Origin: CAZYBG01 sp964645155 | GTDB lineage: Bacteria > Pseudomonadota > Alphaproteobacteria > Rhodobacterales > Rhodobacteraceae | Direction: 5' to 3' | Assembly: GCA_964645155.1 (NCBI GenBank) | Contig: CAZYBG010000014.1 | Coordinates: 1 to 52,576, forward strand | DNA: 52,576 bases | Part shown: positions 33,888 to 42,790 of the stretch, one piece after another | How positions within the stretch are numbered: position 1 is the first letter of the stretch | Layout of the letters: every line of letters starts with the position of its first letter | Notes under the pieces: model-generated | Told to the model about the DNA's origin: nothing | The model's database searches: none | The model's input: only the letters and a program-made list of their open reading frames with translations | Translations under genes and position numbers: made by a program

Positions 33888-34581
33888 GGCTTTCCTGCGT
33901 CGTGCTGCACCTGCGGCATATGGCGCGCCACGGCGCCTGCGCAACCTCGTGCTCGCCACTCTCGTTCTAGTTACGCCTGTCGCGGCAGAACCGATCACGG
34001 TCGCCGCGCTGGGCGACAGCTTGACACAGGGCTACGGCCTGCCGCAGGAGCAGGGGCTCGTGCCGCAGCTTCAGGCATGGATCGGGGCAAACGGCGGCGA
34101 GGTGAGGGTGGTCAATGCGGGCGTCTCGGGCGACACCACCGCGGGCGGATTGTCGCGGATCGGCTGGACGCTCACGCCCGAGGTAGACGCGCTGATCGTG
34201 GCACTCGGCGGCAACGACCTGCTGCGCGGGCTCGACCCGGCGGTCAGCCGGGAGAACCTGACCGGCATCATGGAGGCCGCGGAGGCGGCCGACGTGCCGG
34301 TCCTCCTCGTCGGGCTGTCGGCGCCCGGCAACTACGGCCCGGACTACAAGGCGGCGTTCGAGGCGATCTTTCCCGACCTCGCGCGCGACTACGATGCGAT
34401 CCTGCTGCCCGACCTCCTCGCCCCGCTGTCGCAGCGCGTGGCGCAGGAGGGGGCGCCGCTGTCGGAGGTTATGCAGCCCGACGGTATCCATCCGAATGCC
34501 GACGGGGTGCGGCTGGTGGTCGAGGCGCTCGGGCCGAAGGTGCTGGAGCTCGTGGCACGCGCCGCCGCGGACGGCGCCTGA
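33886..34581 (+). CDS. tesA: arylesterase / lysophospholipase TesA (SGNH hydrolase)
   Basis: A 231-aa exported SGNH hydrolase: thioesterase I/protease I/lysophospholipase L1 family. An N-terminal signal (NLVLATLVLVTPVAAEP) precedes the GDSL block VAALGDSLTQGYGL (nucleophile Ser). Block II Gly lies in NAGVSGDTTAGG, block III is ALGGNDLLRG, and block V has DGIHPNADG with the catalytic Asp and His. The ATG at 33886 shares bases with the divergent ybbA start; a GTG at 33949 would give a shorter signal peptide. It is convergent with efp, three bases apart. Confidence 0.94.
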   Translation: MAFLRRAAPAAYGAPRRLRNLVLATLVLVTPVAAEPITVAALGDSLTQGYGLPQEQGLVPQLQAWIGANGGEVRVVNAGVSGDTTAGGLSRIGWTLTPEVDALIVALGGNDLLRGLDPAVSRENLTGIMEAAEAADVPVLLVGLSAPGNYGPDYKAAFEAIFPDLARDYDAILLPDLLAPLSQRVAQEGAPLSEVMQPDGIHPNADGVRLVVEALGPKVLELVARAAADGA

Positions 34582-34584
34582 AGA

Positions 34585-35151
34585 TCAGTCCTTGGCGCGC
34601 TCGACATAGGTGTTGTCGGCGGTGTTGATGACGATCCGCGTGCCCGCGCCGATATGCGGCGGTACCATCACCCGCAGCCCGCTGTCGGTCATCGCCGGCT
34701 TGTAGGACGACGAGGCCGTCTGGCCCTTGACCACCGGCTCGGTCGTGGTCACCTCGACGGTGATCTTCTGCGGCAGCTCGATCGCGATCGCGCTGCCATC
34801 GAAGGTCTGCAGGAACACCCGCATGCCTTCCTGCAGGTAGACCTTCTGGTCGCCCACGACATCGGGCGAGACGGCCAGCTGCTCGTAGGTCTCGGGCTCC
34901 ATGAAGTGGAAGCCCTCGCCGTCCTCGTAGAGGTAGTCGTAGGCGCGCTGCTCGACATGCGCGCGCTCGACCTGCTCGGTCGTCTTCCAGCGCTCGCTGA
35001 CCTTCACGCCGTCCGAGATCCTGCGCATCTCCACGCTGGTCGTCGGCGTGCCCTTGCCAGGGTGGAAGTTCTCGGCCGAGAGCACGACGTAAAGCCGGCC
35101 GTCGATCTCGAGGACGTTGCCCTTGCGGAGCGAGGAGGCGATGACTTTCAT
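34585..35151 (-). CDS. efp: elongation factor P
   Basis: A 188-aa translation factor that relieves ribosome stalling at polyproline. All three beta-barrel domains are present. The modifiable lysine is Lys33 in ENFHPGKGTPTTS, equivalent to Lys34 of E. coli EF-P, and lies at the tip of domain I. The C-terminal block GLRVMVPPHIGAGTRIVIN is canonical. The divergent neighbour is the lysyltransferase that modifies this lysine, so both partners lie side by side. Confidence 0.98.
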   Translation of the reverse strand: MKVIASSLRKGNVLEIDGRLYVVLSAENFHPGKGTPTTSVEMRRISDGVKVSERWKTTEQVERAHVEQRAYDYLYEDGEGFHFMEPETYEQLAVSPDVVGDQKVYLQEGMRVFLQTFDGSAIAIELPQKITVEVTTTEPVVKGQTASSSYKPAMTDSGLRVMVPPHIGAGTRIVINTADNTYVERAKD

Positions 35152-35241
35152 GGTCGGGCATCCTTGTGGCGACCTGTTCGCCCCGGTAGGCAGGGACGGT
35201 TGCGCCCGCCCTAGCCCATCTCGCCGGAATTCGCCAGAGAC

Positions 35242-36300
35242 ATGCCGTCAGGCCCGCCTTCCCAAGCGCCCTCGCCCTGGTGGATGCCGGATCGCCATGC
35301 CGATCGCCGGTCGCTCCTGATCGCGCGCAACCGGATCCAGGCGGCCTTCCGCATCTGGTTCGCCGACCGCGGCTTCATCGAGGTCGATCCCGCGGCGCTT
35401 CAGGTCTCGCCCGGCAACGAGGCGCATCTCCATGCCTTCGCCACCGATGCGATGGGCACCGATGGTGCGGTGCGTCGGATGTACCTCCACACCTCGCCCG
35501 AATTCGCGATGAAGAAGCTCCTCGCCGCTGGCGAGACGCATGTGTTCGCCTTTGCCCATGTCTGGCGCAACCGCGAGCGCGGGGCACTTCACAGCCCGGA
35601 GTTCACCATGCTCGAATGGTATCGGGCGGGCGAATCCTACGAGACGCTGATGGACGATTGCGCGGCGCTTCTCGCGCTCGCCGCCGAAACGGCGGGCGCC
35701 GGAGGCTTGCGCTACCGCGATCAGGTCGCCGACCCTGCATTGGTGCCCGAGCGGATCGGTGTCGCCGACGCCTTGCGGCGGTTCGCGGGGATCGACCTTC
35801 TTGGCACCGTGCGGGCCGACGGCAGCACCGACGCGGCCGCGCTCGGCGCGGCGCTGGACGCTATCGGGCTGCGCACGGCTGCGGACGATACCTGGTCGGA
35901 CATGCTCTCGCGCGTTCTGGTGGCCAGGGTCGAGCCGCATCTCGGCCAGGCTCGCGCGACCGTTCTCGACCGCTATCCGGCGGCCGAGGCGGCGCTTGCC
36001 CGCCGGGCCCTCGACGACCCGCGCCTCGCGGAGCGCTTCGAGCTCTATGCCTGCGGCGTCGAGCTCGCCAACGGCTTCGGCGAACTCACCGATCCCGCCG
36101 AGCAGCGGCGCCGGTTCGAGGCCGAAATGGACGAGAAGGCCCGCGTCTATGGCGAACGCTACCCGCTCGACGAGGACTTCCTCGCCGCGCTGGCCCACAT
36201 GCCGCCGGCGAGCGGCATCGCGCTCGGCTTCGACCGGCTGGTGATGCTCGCGACCGGCGCGCCGCGGATCGACGATGTCATCTGGGCCCCGGTGCCCTGA
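35242..36300 (+). CDS. epmA: EF-P--lysine lysyltransferase EpmA (PoxA/GenX)
   Basis: A 352-aa paralogue of the class II lysyl-tRNA synthetase catalytic core without the anticodon-binding domain. It attaches lysine or beta-lysine to EF-P. Motif 2 region: FAHVWRNRERGALHSPEFTM in two adjoining parts; motif 3: GIALGFDRLVMLATG. The LANGFGELTDPAEQRRRF segment is typical of the family. The divergent efp gene shares its 90-base upstream region. EpmB (the beta-lysine-forming mutase) is not in the window. Confidence 0.96.
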   Translation: MPSGPPSQAPSPWWMPDRHADRRSLLIARNRIQAAFRIWFADRGFIEVDPAALQVSPGNEAHLHAFATDAMGTDGAVRRMYLHTSPEFAMKKLLAAGETHVFAFAHVWRNRERGALHSPEFTMLEWYRAGESYETLMDDCAALLALAAETAGAGGLRYRDQVADPALVPERIGVADALRRFAGIDLLGTVRADGSTDAAALGAALDAIGLRTAADDTWSDMLSRVLVARVEPHLGQARATVLDRYPAAEAALARRALDDPRLAERFELYACGVELANGFGELTDPAEQRRRFEAEMDEKARVYGERYPLDEDFLAALAHMPPASGIALGFDRLVMLATGAPRIDDVIWAPVP

Positions 36301-36313
36301 CCGGCGCCGCGTT

Positions 36314-36520
36314 TCAGGTCGGGCGAGGTGCGCCTGCCTGCGACGCGAGCGCCAGCGCCGCCGACAGCGCTGCACGATCGCCGACATGGTTGGCGAGGAT
36401 CAGGACCAGCCGCGCGTTCAGCGCCGCGCTCTCGTCTGCCCCAAGCCCGGCATGGACGGCGAGGAGTTCGGCATAGAATCCGTCGGGATCGACGATGTTC
36501 GGAGCGGTGATCAGCCCCAT
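36314..36520 (-). CDS. DUF2783 small protein
   Basis: A 68-aa helical protein matching my memory of DUF2783: APNIVDPDGFYAELLAVH, then ESAALNARLVLILANHVGD. Its ATG lies inside the end of the monooxygenase gene (10-base overlap), so it is made together with it. 3-Hydroxyphenylacetate 6-hydroxylase of Pseudomonas putida is known to need a ~7-kDa coupling protein beside its flavoprotein; a similar helper role is a reasonable guess here, not a demonstrated one. Confidence 0.85.
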   Translation of the reverse strand: MGLITAPNIVDPDGFYAELLAVHAGLGADESAALNARLVLILANHVGDRAALSAALALASQAGAPRPT

Positions 36521-38067
36521 GTCCGGCCCTCCCGTACCGCGGCCACGGCGGCTGTGATATCTCCCGCTGCGGCCGAAACCCAGCGCGCGGCGACGACCTG
36601 ATCGGGCCGCACGAGGTAGAGCGCCCGGTCGGCCTGCCCGAGATAGCGCGCGGCGAGGATGGCGTTCACCTCCGGCCGGATGCTTCGCAGCACCGTCGCC
36701 GGCGGCGGCTGCCCGATGGCGAGGAGCGTCATCTCCGTGCCCAGAACCTCGCCGAGCCAGCCGTTGCCGAGAGGCGCGTCGGGCGCGACGGCGCCCGGGC
36801 GGCTCGCCGCCGGCAGGCGCGGATCATCGGGTGCCGAAAGCGGATAGGTGCAGGGGCGCGAAAGGCGGCCGGAATTGACCATGGGCCTTGCAAAGTCCGC
36901 ATGGCGGGCCAGCGCAAGAACCGCATCGCGAAACGTCCGCTCGGCCGCTGATCCCGGTGTCATGAACCGGGTCGAGCGGCTGGAGTTCAGGATGTTCTCG
37001 TCTGCGCCGTAGCCGCGCTCTCGGTCGTAGGCGTCGAGCAGCGCAGGCCCCGCCTGCCAGTCGAGGACGGCCGCGAGGCGCCAGCCGAGGGCGGCCGCAT
37101 CCTCCAGCCCACCGTTCCCGCCGCGCGCGCCAAAGGGCGAGACGACATGCGCGCTGTCGCCGGCGAAGATCACCCGGCCGTGCACGAAGCGCTCCAGCCT
37201 GCGGCACTGGAAGGTGTAGACGCTGACCCAGTCCAGCCGGAAGTTCCCGTGCCCGACCATCCGCTCGATCCGCGGTACGACGCGGTCGGGGCGGCGTTCC
37301 GCCTCGGGGTCGGCATCCCAGCCGAGCTGGAGATCAATCCGCCAGATGTCGTCGGGCTGCTTGTGGAGGAGCGCCGACTGCCCGGCGTGGAAGGCCGGCT
37401 CGAACCAGAAGCGCCGCTCGGGCGGGAAGTCGGCCTTCATCTCGATATCGGCGATCAGGAAGCGCTCCTCGAAAGGCTCGCCCGCGAAGTCGAGCTCCAG
37501 CATCCCCCGGATCGGCGAGCGTGCGCCGTCGCACGCCACGAGATAGCTGGCCTCGATTGTGTAGGGTCCCTCGGGCGTCTCGACGGTGACCAAGGCGTGA
37601 TCGTCGTGCGGGTCGATGGCGGCGACGCGGTTGCGGAAGCGCAGGTCGATGCGCGCATCGGCCAGCGCGGCTTCGGCCAGATACTCCTCAACATAGTATT
37701 GCTGCAGGTTCACGAAGGCCGGCATCTTGTGCCCGCTGTCGGGCAAAAGGTCGAAGGCAAAGACCTCGGCCTCGCGATGGTAGGTCCGGCCGAGCTGCCA
37801 GCGCACCCCCTTCCGGGCGCAGCGTTCGCCGACCCCGAGACGATCGAGGATCTCGAGCGATCGCTTCGACCAGCAGATCGCCCGGCTGCCTACCGAGACG
37901 ACATCGTTGTCGTCGAGCAGCACGACCCGCTTTCCGCGCTGCGCGAGGTCGAGCGCGAGCGCGAGCCCCACCGGCCCCGCGCCCACGATCACCACCGGGT
38001 GGCGCTGCTCCGGCGCGTCGAGGCCGGGCGCGCGGCGATAGGGGAATGGGCGGTGGTCGTACGGCAC
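36511..38067 (-). CDS. FAD-dependent aromatic monooxygenase (MhpA-like class A flavoprotein)
   Basis: A 518-aa flavoprotein hydroxylase. The FAD-binding motif is VIVGAGPVGLALALDLAQRG (residues 26-45). The DG region is LVACDGARSPIRGML, and the GD motif is RVIFAGDSAHVVSPFGARG. The C-terminal thioredoxin-like domain is short. The family hydroxylates phenolic acids with NAD(P)H and O2. It starts at a GTG one base after the stop of the small membrane-protein gene. A DUF2783 protein is coupled behind it. The neighbouring metallo-hydrolase and DinB-fold genes suggest a small catabolic or modification operon, but ring-cleavage genes are absent. Confidence 0.92.
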   Translation of the reverse strand: MPYDHRPFPYRRAPGLDAPEQRHPVVIVGAGPVGLALALDLAQRGKRVVLLDDNDVVSVGSRAICWSKRSLEILDRLGVGERCARKGVRWQLGRTYHREAEVFAFDLLPDSGHKMPAFVNLQQYYVEEYLAEAALADARIDLRFRNRVAAIDPHDDHALVTVETPEGPYTIEASYLVACDGARSPIRGMLELDFAGEPFEERFLIADIEMKADFPPERRFWFEPAFHAGQSALLHKQPDDIWRIDLQLGWDADPEAERRPDRVVPRIERMVGHGNFRLDWVSVYTFQCRRLERFVHGRVIFAGDSAHVVSPFGARGGNGGLEDAAALGWRLAAVLDWQAGPALLDAYDRERGYGADENILNSSRSTRFMTPGSAAERTFRDAVLALARHADFARPMVNSGRLSRPCTYPLSAPDDPRLPAASRPGAVAPDAPLGNGWLGEVLGTEMTLLAIGQPPPATVLRSIRPEVNAILAARYLGQADRALYLVRPDQVVAARWVSAAAGDITAAVAAVREGRTWG

Positions 38068-38068
38068 T

Positions 38069-38272
38069 TCAGTCTTCCGGCCGCTTCATCAGCCGTCGCG
38101 CCGACCAGATCGCGGTGCCGCCGAAGAAACCGCCGGCGATCACTCCGATCTCGATGAAGGCGGGGCCGGACGGCAGGCCTCGGATCGCGACGGCGAGGGC
38201 AAGGAAGATCAGGCCGAGGATCGAGACGACCAGCCTGAGCAGCAGTTCGCCGCGAGACGGCCCGTACCTCAT
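38069..38272 (-). CDS. small two-helix membrane protein
   Basis: A 67-aa protein with two membrane spans (about residues 10-28, LLRLVVSILGLIFLALAVA, and 36-55, AFIEIGVIAGGFFGGTAIW). Its ATG overlaps the stop of the DinB-like gene (ATGA) and its stop lies one base before the monooxygenase GTG, so it is embedded in the operon. No family recognised. Confidence 0.7.
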   Translation of the reverse strand: MRYGPSRGELLLRLVVSILGLIFLALAVAIRGLPSGPAFIEIGVIAGGFFGGTAIWSARRLMKRPED

Positions 38273-38784
38273 CGCCAGGCCTCCGCTGTCGGATGCCGGT
38301 CGAAGTCGAGGAAGAACTCGTCCAGCTGCGGCGGCGGGACCGAGGTGCCCGACAGCATCGCGTGGGCCTGCCCGCGATGATGGATCTGGTGCTGGAAGAG
38401 GTGGAGGAGCAGGTGGTCGAGCCGCTCGTCGATCGCGCCGGACTTGCCGCGGTCGGTCCGGACGCGGTGCGCCAGCCCGTCCCCGGCCAAGCCATCGCAG
38501 AACGAGATCAGCCGCATATCGAGGGCGCGCTGCGCCGGCCGGAGGTCGTCCGGAGTGCCGAAATGCGGCGCCTCGAAGAATGCCCGCCGCCCGAGGCCCG
38601 CCTCGGTCGCGGCGTCGATGTAGTAGCGGTCGACGGCGTGGATGTGGTGCAGGGTGCGCGAGAGCGACGGGAAGAAACCGGTCCGGTGCGCGTCCCATTC
38701 GCCGGGTGCGAGGGTCGTGCAGGCGGCAAGCAGCGTCTCGTTGGCCCAGGCGTTGTTGCGGGCCAGAAGGGCGAAGGCGTTCAT
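38269..38784 (-). CDS. DinB family protein
   Basis: A 171-aa four-helix-bundle protein of the DinB/YfiT superfamily. Expected metal-binding histidines are in SRTLHHIHAVDRYYID and LFQHQIHHRGQAHAML. Members include metal-dependent thiol transferases such as mycothiol-dependent maleylpyruvate isomerase, but many have no known reaction. The ATG at 38784 overlaps the stop of the metallo-hydrolase gene (ATGA) and its own stop overlaps the next start. Operon membership supports a role beside the monooxygenase. Confidence 0.92.
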   Translation of the reverse strand: MNAFALLARNNAWANETLLAACTTLAPGEWDAHRTGFFPSLSRTLHHIHAVDRYYIDAATEAGLGRRAFFEAPHFGTPDDLRPAQRALDMRLISFCDGLAGDGLAHRVRTDRGKSGAIDERLDHLLLHLFQHQIHHRGQAHAMLSGTSVPPPQLDEFFLDFDRHPTAEAWR

Positions 38785-39731
38785 CGCTGGAGTGCCTCCC
38801 ACAGTCGCATGTCCCGCTCTGCCGTCCAGATGCGCGGGGTGTCGATCCCCAGGGCCTCGTCATAGGCCCGGGCGACGTTGAAGGGCAGGCAGTGTTCGTA
38901 GATCGCATAGTCGGCGAACTTCGGGTCGCACTCGGCGCGGACGGCATCCCACGCCGTCTTGAGCGAGCCGCCACCCTGCGCGACACGGGCCGCCGGCCGG
39001 TACGTCGATCTAAGGAAGTCAGCGGTCGAGTCGAGGCCGGCCGCGACCCGCTCCCGGCCGATGAGCGCGTCGCCGCGGCCCGGCGCGATCGCGTCCGGCG
39101 CAAGGCCGCGGATCCGGTCGAGCGTGGCCGGCCAGTCGGCGAAGTGTCCGTCGCCGCAGTAGCAGGCCGACCGGTATTCGACGATATCGCCGGTGAACAT
39201 CACGTTCGCGTCCGGCACGTGCACCACGATGTCGCCCGCCGTATGCGCCCGCCCGAGCTGCAGGAGGTCGACGCGGCGCCGGCCGAGATAGACCGTCATG
39301 CGACCCTGGAACGTCGTCGTGGGCCATGTCAGGCCGGGGATCTCGTCGTGGCCCTGGAACAGCCGGGGGAAGCGGGCGAACTCGCTGTCCCAGTCCTCCT
39401 GCCCGCGCTCGGCGACCATGGCGCGTGCGGCGGCCGACATCACGACCTGCGGCGCACCGTAGGCCGAAGCCCCCAGCACCCGGACAGCGTGGTAATGGGT
39501 CAAGACGAGATGGCTGATCGGCTTGTCGGTCACGCTTCGCACGCAGTCGATGACCTTCCGGGCAAGCCGTGGCGTCGCCTGCGCCTCGACCACCATCACG
39601 CTGTCGTCGCCGACGATCACGCCAGAATTCGGGTCGCCCTCGGCGGTAAAGGCATGAAGTCCCCGACCGATCTCGGCAAAGCTCGTCCGCTTCTCGGCGA
39701 GATCGCCTTGCGAGGCGAAGGCTTTCGGCAT
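38781..39731 (-). CDS. MBL-fold metallo-hydrolase with degenerate metal motif
   Basis: A 316-aa metallo-beta-lactamase-fold protein. The usual HxHxDH motif reads HYHAVR (in VLTHYHAVRVLGASAYG), so the Asp and third His are replaced by Val and Arg. Later metal-binding positions remain (GRAHTAGDIVVHVPD, FTGDIVEY). This may leave a single metal site. I recall similar HYHAVR-type members next to flavin monooxygenase genes. First gene of the five-gene operon. Confidence 0.9.
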   Translation of the reverse strand: MPKAFASQGDLAEKRTSFAEIGRGLHAFTAEGDPNSGVIVGDDSVMVVEAQATPRLARKVIDCVRSVTDKPISHLVLTHYHAVRVLGASAYGAPQVVMSAAARAMVAERGQEDWDSEFARFPRLFQGHDEIPGLTWPTTTFQGRMTVYLGRRRVDLLQLGRAHTAGDIVVHVPDANVMFTGDIVEYRSACYCGDGHFADWPATLDRIRGLAPDAIAPGRGDALIGRERVAAGLDSTADFLRSTYRPAARVAQGGGSLKTAWDAVRAECDPKFADYAIYEHCLPFNVARAYDEALGIDTPRIWTAERDMRLWEALQR

Positions 39732-39809
39732 CCTGTCTGCTCCCGGTCATGCGGCCTTCGGCACAGCTTCGCACGACGGCCGGGGTGCCCGCTACCCGCT
39801 CGAAAGCCC

Positions 39810-41339
39810 TCAGACCGTGAGCGCAAGGGCCGCGATCCCCGCCCCCAGGAGGCCACCGAGCGCGATCAGCCCCGCCGTTCGCCAGCGCGACAGGCGCTCG
39901 ACGATCGGCTGCGGCGAGGATTGCCGGATCAGCGCCGCTTCGGCGAGCTGCGGCAGCTTCGGCCCGAACCGGGCCAGCACGCGGGCCGTCTTGGCGAGAT
40001 CGCGCGCCAGCGCCCGCGGCCCCACGTTCTGGCGGATGTATCCTTCGACGATCGGCTGCGCGACCTTCCAGATGTTGATCGTGGGGTTCAGCGACCGCGC
40101 CACGCCCTCGACAACGACCATCGTGCGCTGCAGCAGGATCAGCTCGGTCCGCGTCTCCATGCCGAACCTCTCGGTCACCTCGAACAGATAGGCAAGCAGC
40201 CGCGCCATCGAGATGCGGCTTGCGTCCATCCCGAAGATCGGCTCGCCGACGGACCGGAGCGCGCGCGCGAATTCGTCGATGTCCCGGTCGGGCGGGACAT
40301 AGCCCGCCTCGAAATGCACCTCGGCGACCCGGCGGTAGTTCTTGCGGATGAAGCCGAAGAGGATCTCGGCGTAGACCCGCCGGGTGTATTCGTCGAGCCG
40401 CCCCATGATGCCGAAGTCGTAGGCAATGATCTCGCCGTCCCGGCCGATCTTGAGGTTGCCCTGATGCATGTCGGCGTGGAAATAGCCGTCGCGGAGCGCA
40501 TGCTGCAGGAAGAGCTTGAGCACACGCTCGCCGAGGTCTTCGGTGTCATGCCCCGCGGCGCGGATTGCCGCCACGTCGCCGGCTGGAATTCCCTCGGCCC
40601 AGCCGAGCGTCATCACGTTCCGCGACGACAGGAACCAGTACGGCTTCGGCACCCTGAAGCCGCCGTCGCCCTTGGTGTTCGAGGCGAACTCCGCCGCGGC
40701 CGCGCTTTCCAGCCGCAGGTCGAGCTCGCCCATCACCACACCCTCGAAATGGCGGATCACGTCGGTCGGCCGCAGCCGGCGCGAAGCGGGCGACAGGAAC
40801 TCGATCAGCCATGCCGCGAGGTAGAACGCATCGATATCCTTCCGGAACGCCTTCATGATCCGCGGGCGGAGGACCTTGACCGCCACGTCCTCGCCGGTTT
40901 CGGCGAGGCGGGCCCGGTGGACCTGGGCGATCGACGCAGCCGCCACGGGCGCCGAGAACTCGCTGAAGAGGCGATCGACCGGCACCTCCAGTTCTGCCTC
41001 GATCATCCGCTTCGCGACCTCGGTCGGGAACGGCGGCAACTTGTCCTGGAGGACCTTCAGCTGCACGGCAAGCTCGTCTCCCACCACGTCGGGGCGGGTG
41101 GAGAGCACCTGGCCGAACTTGATATAGGCCGGCCCCAGCGCGGTGAGCGCGCGCGTCGCCGGCGGCATCGCCGGATCGCCCTTCATGCCGAGCCACTGGA
41201 ACGGCCAGCCCAGCAGCCGCGCGGCAACCCGCAGGTGCTGCGGCGCCTGGAACGCCTCGAGCACGACACCCATGGCGCCGGTGCGCTCGAGCGTCGCGCC
41301 GGTGCGGATCAGCCGCCAGATGTTGTGCGGCCCCTTCAC
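39810..41339 (-). CDS. ubiB: ubiquinone biosynthesis regulatory protein UbiB (ABC1 atypical kinase)
   Basis: A 509-aa membrane-associated atypical kinase/ATPase needed for coenzyme Q synthesis. The KxGQ motif is in GPAYIKFGQVLSTRPD. The Ala-rich loop is SEFSAPVAAASIAQVHRA, the catalytic region is HADMHQGNLKIGRDG, and DFGIMG provides the metal-binding Asp. C-terminal membrane helices (LIALGGLLGAGIAALALTV) anchor it. The GTG at 41339 begins one base after the ubiE stop. UbiB and UbiE are commonly co-transcribed. Confidence 0.95.
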   Translation of the reverse strand: MKGPHNIWRLIRTGATLERTGAMGVVLEAFQAPQHLRVAARLLGWPFQWLGMKGDPAMPPATRALTALGPAYIKFGQVLSTRPDVVGDELAVQLKVLQDKLPPFPTEVAKRMIEAELEVPVDRLFSEFSAPVAAASIAQVHRARLAETGEDVAVKVLRPRIMKAFRKDIDAFYLAAWLIEFLSPASRRLRPTDVIRHFEGVVMGELDLRLESAAAAEFASNTKGDGGFRVPKPYWFLSSRNVMTLGWAEGIPAGDVAAIRAAGHDTEDLGERVLKLFLQHALRDGYFHADMHQGNLKIGRDGEIIAYDFGIMGRLDEYTRRVYAEILFGFIRKNYRRVAEVHFEAGYVPPDRDIDEFARALRSVGEPIFGMDASRISMARLLAYLFEVTERFGMETRTELILLQRTMVVVEGVARSLNPTINIWKVAQPIVEGYIRQNVGPRALARDLAKTARVLARFGPKLPQLAEAALIRQSSPQPIVERLSRWRTAGLIALGGLLGAGIAALALTV

Positions 41340-41340
41340 G

Positions 41341-42084
41341 TCAGAGCTTCCAGGCCGAGTGCAGCGCCGCGACGCCCATCGTGAGATTGCGGTAGCGCAC
41401 CTGGCCAAAGCCCGCGGCCGCGATCATGCCCGAGAAGGTCTGCTGATCGGGGAACTTGCGGATCGACTCGACGAGGTACTGATAGCTCTCGCGGTCGCCC
41501 GCGACGACCTGGCCCATCACCGGGATGACATTGAGCGAATAGCGGTCATAGGCCCATTGCATGGCCGGGTTGGGCAGTTGGCTGAACTCCAGCACCATCA
41601 GCCGCCCCCCGGGGCGCAGGACGCGGAACGCCTCGCTCAGCGCATCCTCGATCCGGGTCACGTTCCGGATGCCGAAGCTGATCGTGTAGACATCGAACGT
41701 CCGATCGCCGAACGGCAGCGCCATGGCGTCGCCGGCAATCCAGGTCAGCCGGTCCGAGAGCCTTTCGGCCTCGGCGCGCTTCTGCCCTTCGAGCAGCATC
41801 GACTCGGTCATGTCGAGCACCGTCGCCGTCGCGTCCGGCGCCCGGCGCAGGAAGCGGAAGGCGATGTCGCCCGTTCCCCCGGCGACGTCGAGCAGGCGCT
41901 GGCCGGGCCGGGGCGCGAGCCAGTCCATCATCGCGTCCTTCCAGAGCCGGTGGACGCCGCCCGACATCAGGTCGTTCATCACGTCGTAACGCGAGGCGAC
42001 GCGGGTGAAAACGCCCTGCACCATGCCCGCCTTCTCGTCCTCGGCGACCTCGCGGTTGCCGAAATACGCTGTTCTCTCAGGCAT
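41341..42084 (-). CDS. ubiE: demethylmenaquinone / 2-methoxy-6-polyprenyl-1,4-benzoquinol methyltransferase UbiE
   Basis: A 247-aa SAM-dependent C-methyltransferase of ubiquinone synthesis. Family blocks: VASRYDVMNDLMSGGVHRLW, the SAM-binding motif LLDVAGGTGDIAFRF, ISFGIRNVTRIEDAL, and C-terminal YRNLTMGVAALHSAWK. The start MPERTAYFGNREV at 42084 was preferred over one five codons upstream. It forms an operon with ubiB and is divergent from the gene at 42188. Confidence 0.97.
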   Translation of the reverse strand: MPERTAYFGNREVAEDEKAGMVQGVFTRVASRYDVMNDLMSGGVHRLWKDAMMDWLAPRPGQRLLDVAGGTGDIAFRFLRRAPDATATVLDMTESMLLEGQKRAEAERLSDRLTWIAGDAMALPFGDRTFDVYTISFGIRNVTRIEDALSEAFRVLRPGGRLMVLEFSQLPNPAMQWAYDRYSLNVIPVMGQVVAGDRESYQYLVESIRKFPDQQTFSGMIAAAGFGQVRYRNLTMGVAALHSAWKL

Positions 42085-42187
42085 GACGATCCGCCCCACA
42101 AAGACCCAAGTCTGACCACGATCTCGATATAGCTTCGATGCACTGGATACAAACCGCGATCATGCCGCAGCCCGGGGAGCCAAGACC

Positions 42188-42790
42188 ATGTACGAGATGA
42201 CGATCCTTCTGCCGTTCCTGGCGCTTTCGGTGGCGCTGGGCCTCGCACTGCGCCACGTGGCGGTCCGGCGGGTCGCCGCGGCGGCCGACGGGCGCGTCCG
42301 CAGGCAGTCGATCGACGTCGAGGCCGACAGCCCGATGCTGGGGTTGGGCGGCGGCCTCCGGATGCCCCAGCCGGCGCGCGAGGCGGCCTATGACGCGACG
42401 CCGCGGGCGCGGGTCGGCACGACCGTGGTGGTGGGGCTCCTGACGGCGGCGATGCTGCCCTACGACGCAATCGCCGCGGGCTTCTCGCGGTCGGGCCCGG
42501 AGGCACTGCCGATCGTTCTCATCGGGCTCGCGGTCGCCGGTCTCTACCTCGCCTTCATCTGGCGCTACCGTGTGTCGATCTCGGGCGACGAGCTTTCCGT
42601 GCCGACCTTCTGGTTCCGCCATCAGCGGTTCGACCTGGCCGATCTCCGGCGCATCGACCACTCCCGCAGCTGCGCTCTGCGCCTCCACTTTCGGGGTGGC
42701 CGCCGTACCGAGATTCTGAGATATCTCGAAGGCCGGGACCGGCTGGTTGCGCAGCTGGAGGCCCATGTCTCGAGGAACGCCGCGCGGTGA
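42188..42790 (+). CDS. membrane protein of unknown function next to mutM
   Basis: A 200-aa protein with an N-terminal membrane helix (residues 5-24, TILLPFLALSVALGLALRH) and two further spans (about 77-95 and 108-124). A C-terminal soluble domain with PH-like character follows (RYRVSISGDELSVPTFWFR). No family recognised. Its stop directly abuts the mutM start with no intervening base, so expression is linked to mutM by position. Confidence 0.65.
   Translation: MYEMTILLPFLALSVALGLALRHVAVRRVAAAADGRVRRQSIDVEADSPMLGLGGGLRMPQPAREAAYDATPRARVGTTVVVGLLTAAMLPYDAIAAGFSRSGPEALPIVLIGLAVAGLYLAFIWRYRVSISGDELSVPTFWFRHQRFDLADLRRIDHSRSCALRLHFRGGRRTEILRYLEGRDRLVAQLEAHVSRNAAR

Noticed and set aside
38046..41384. 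Long plus-strand open frame (1112 codons) opposite DinB-like, MBL and ubiB genes
   Set aside because: Low-complexity translation typical of the complementary strand in GC-rich DNA; the minus-strand genes are well supported.
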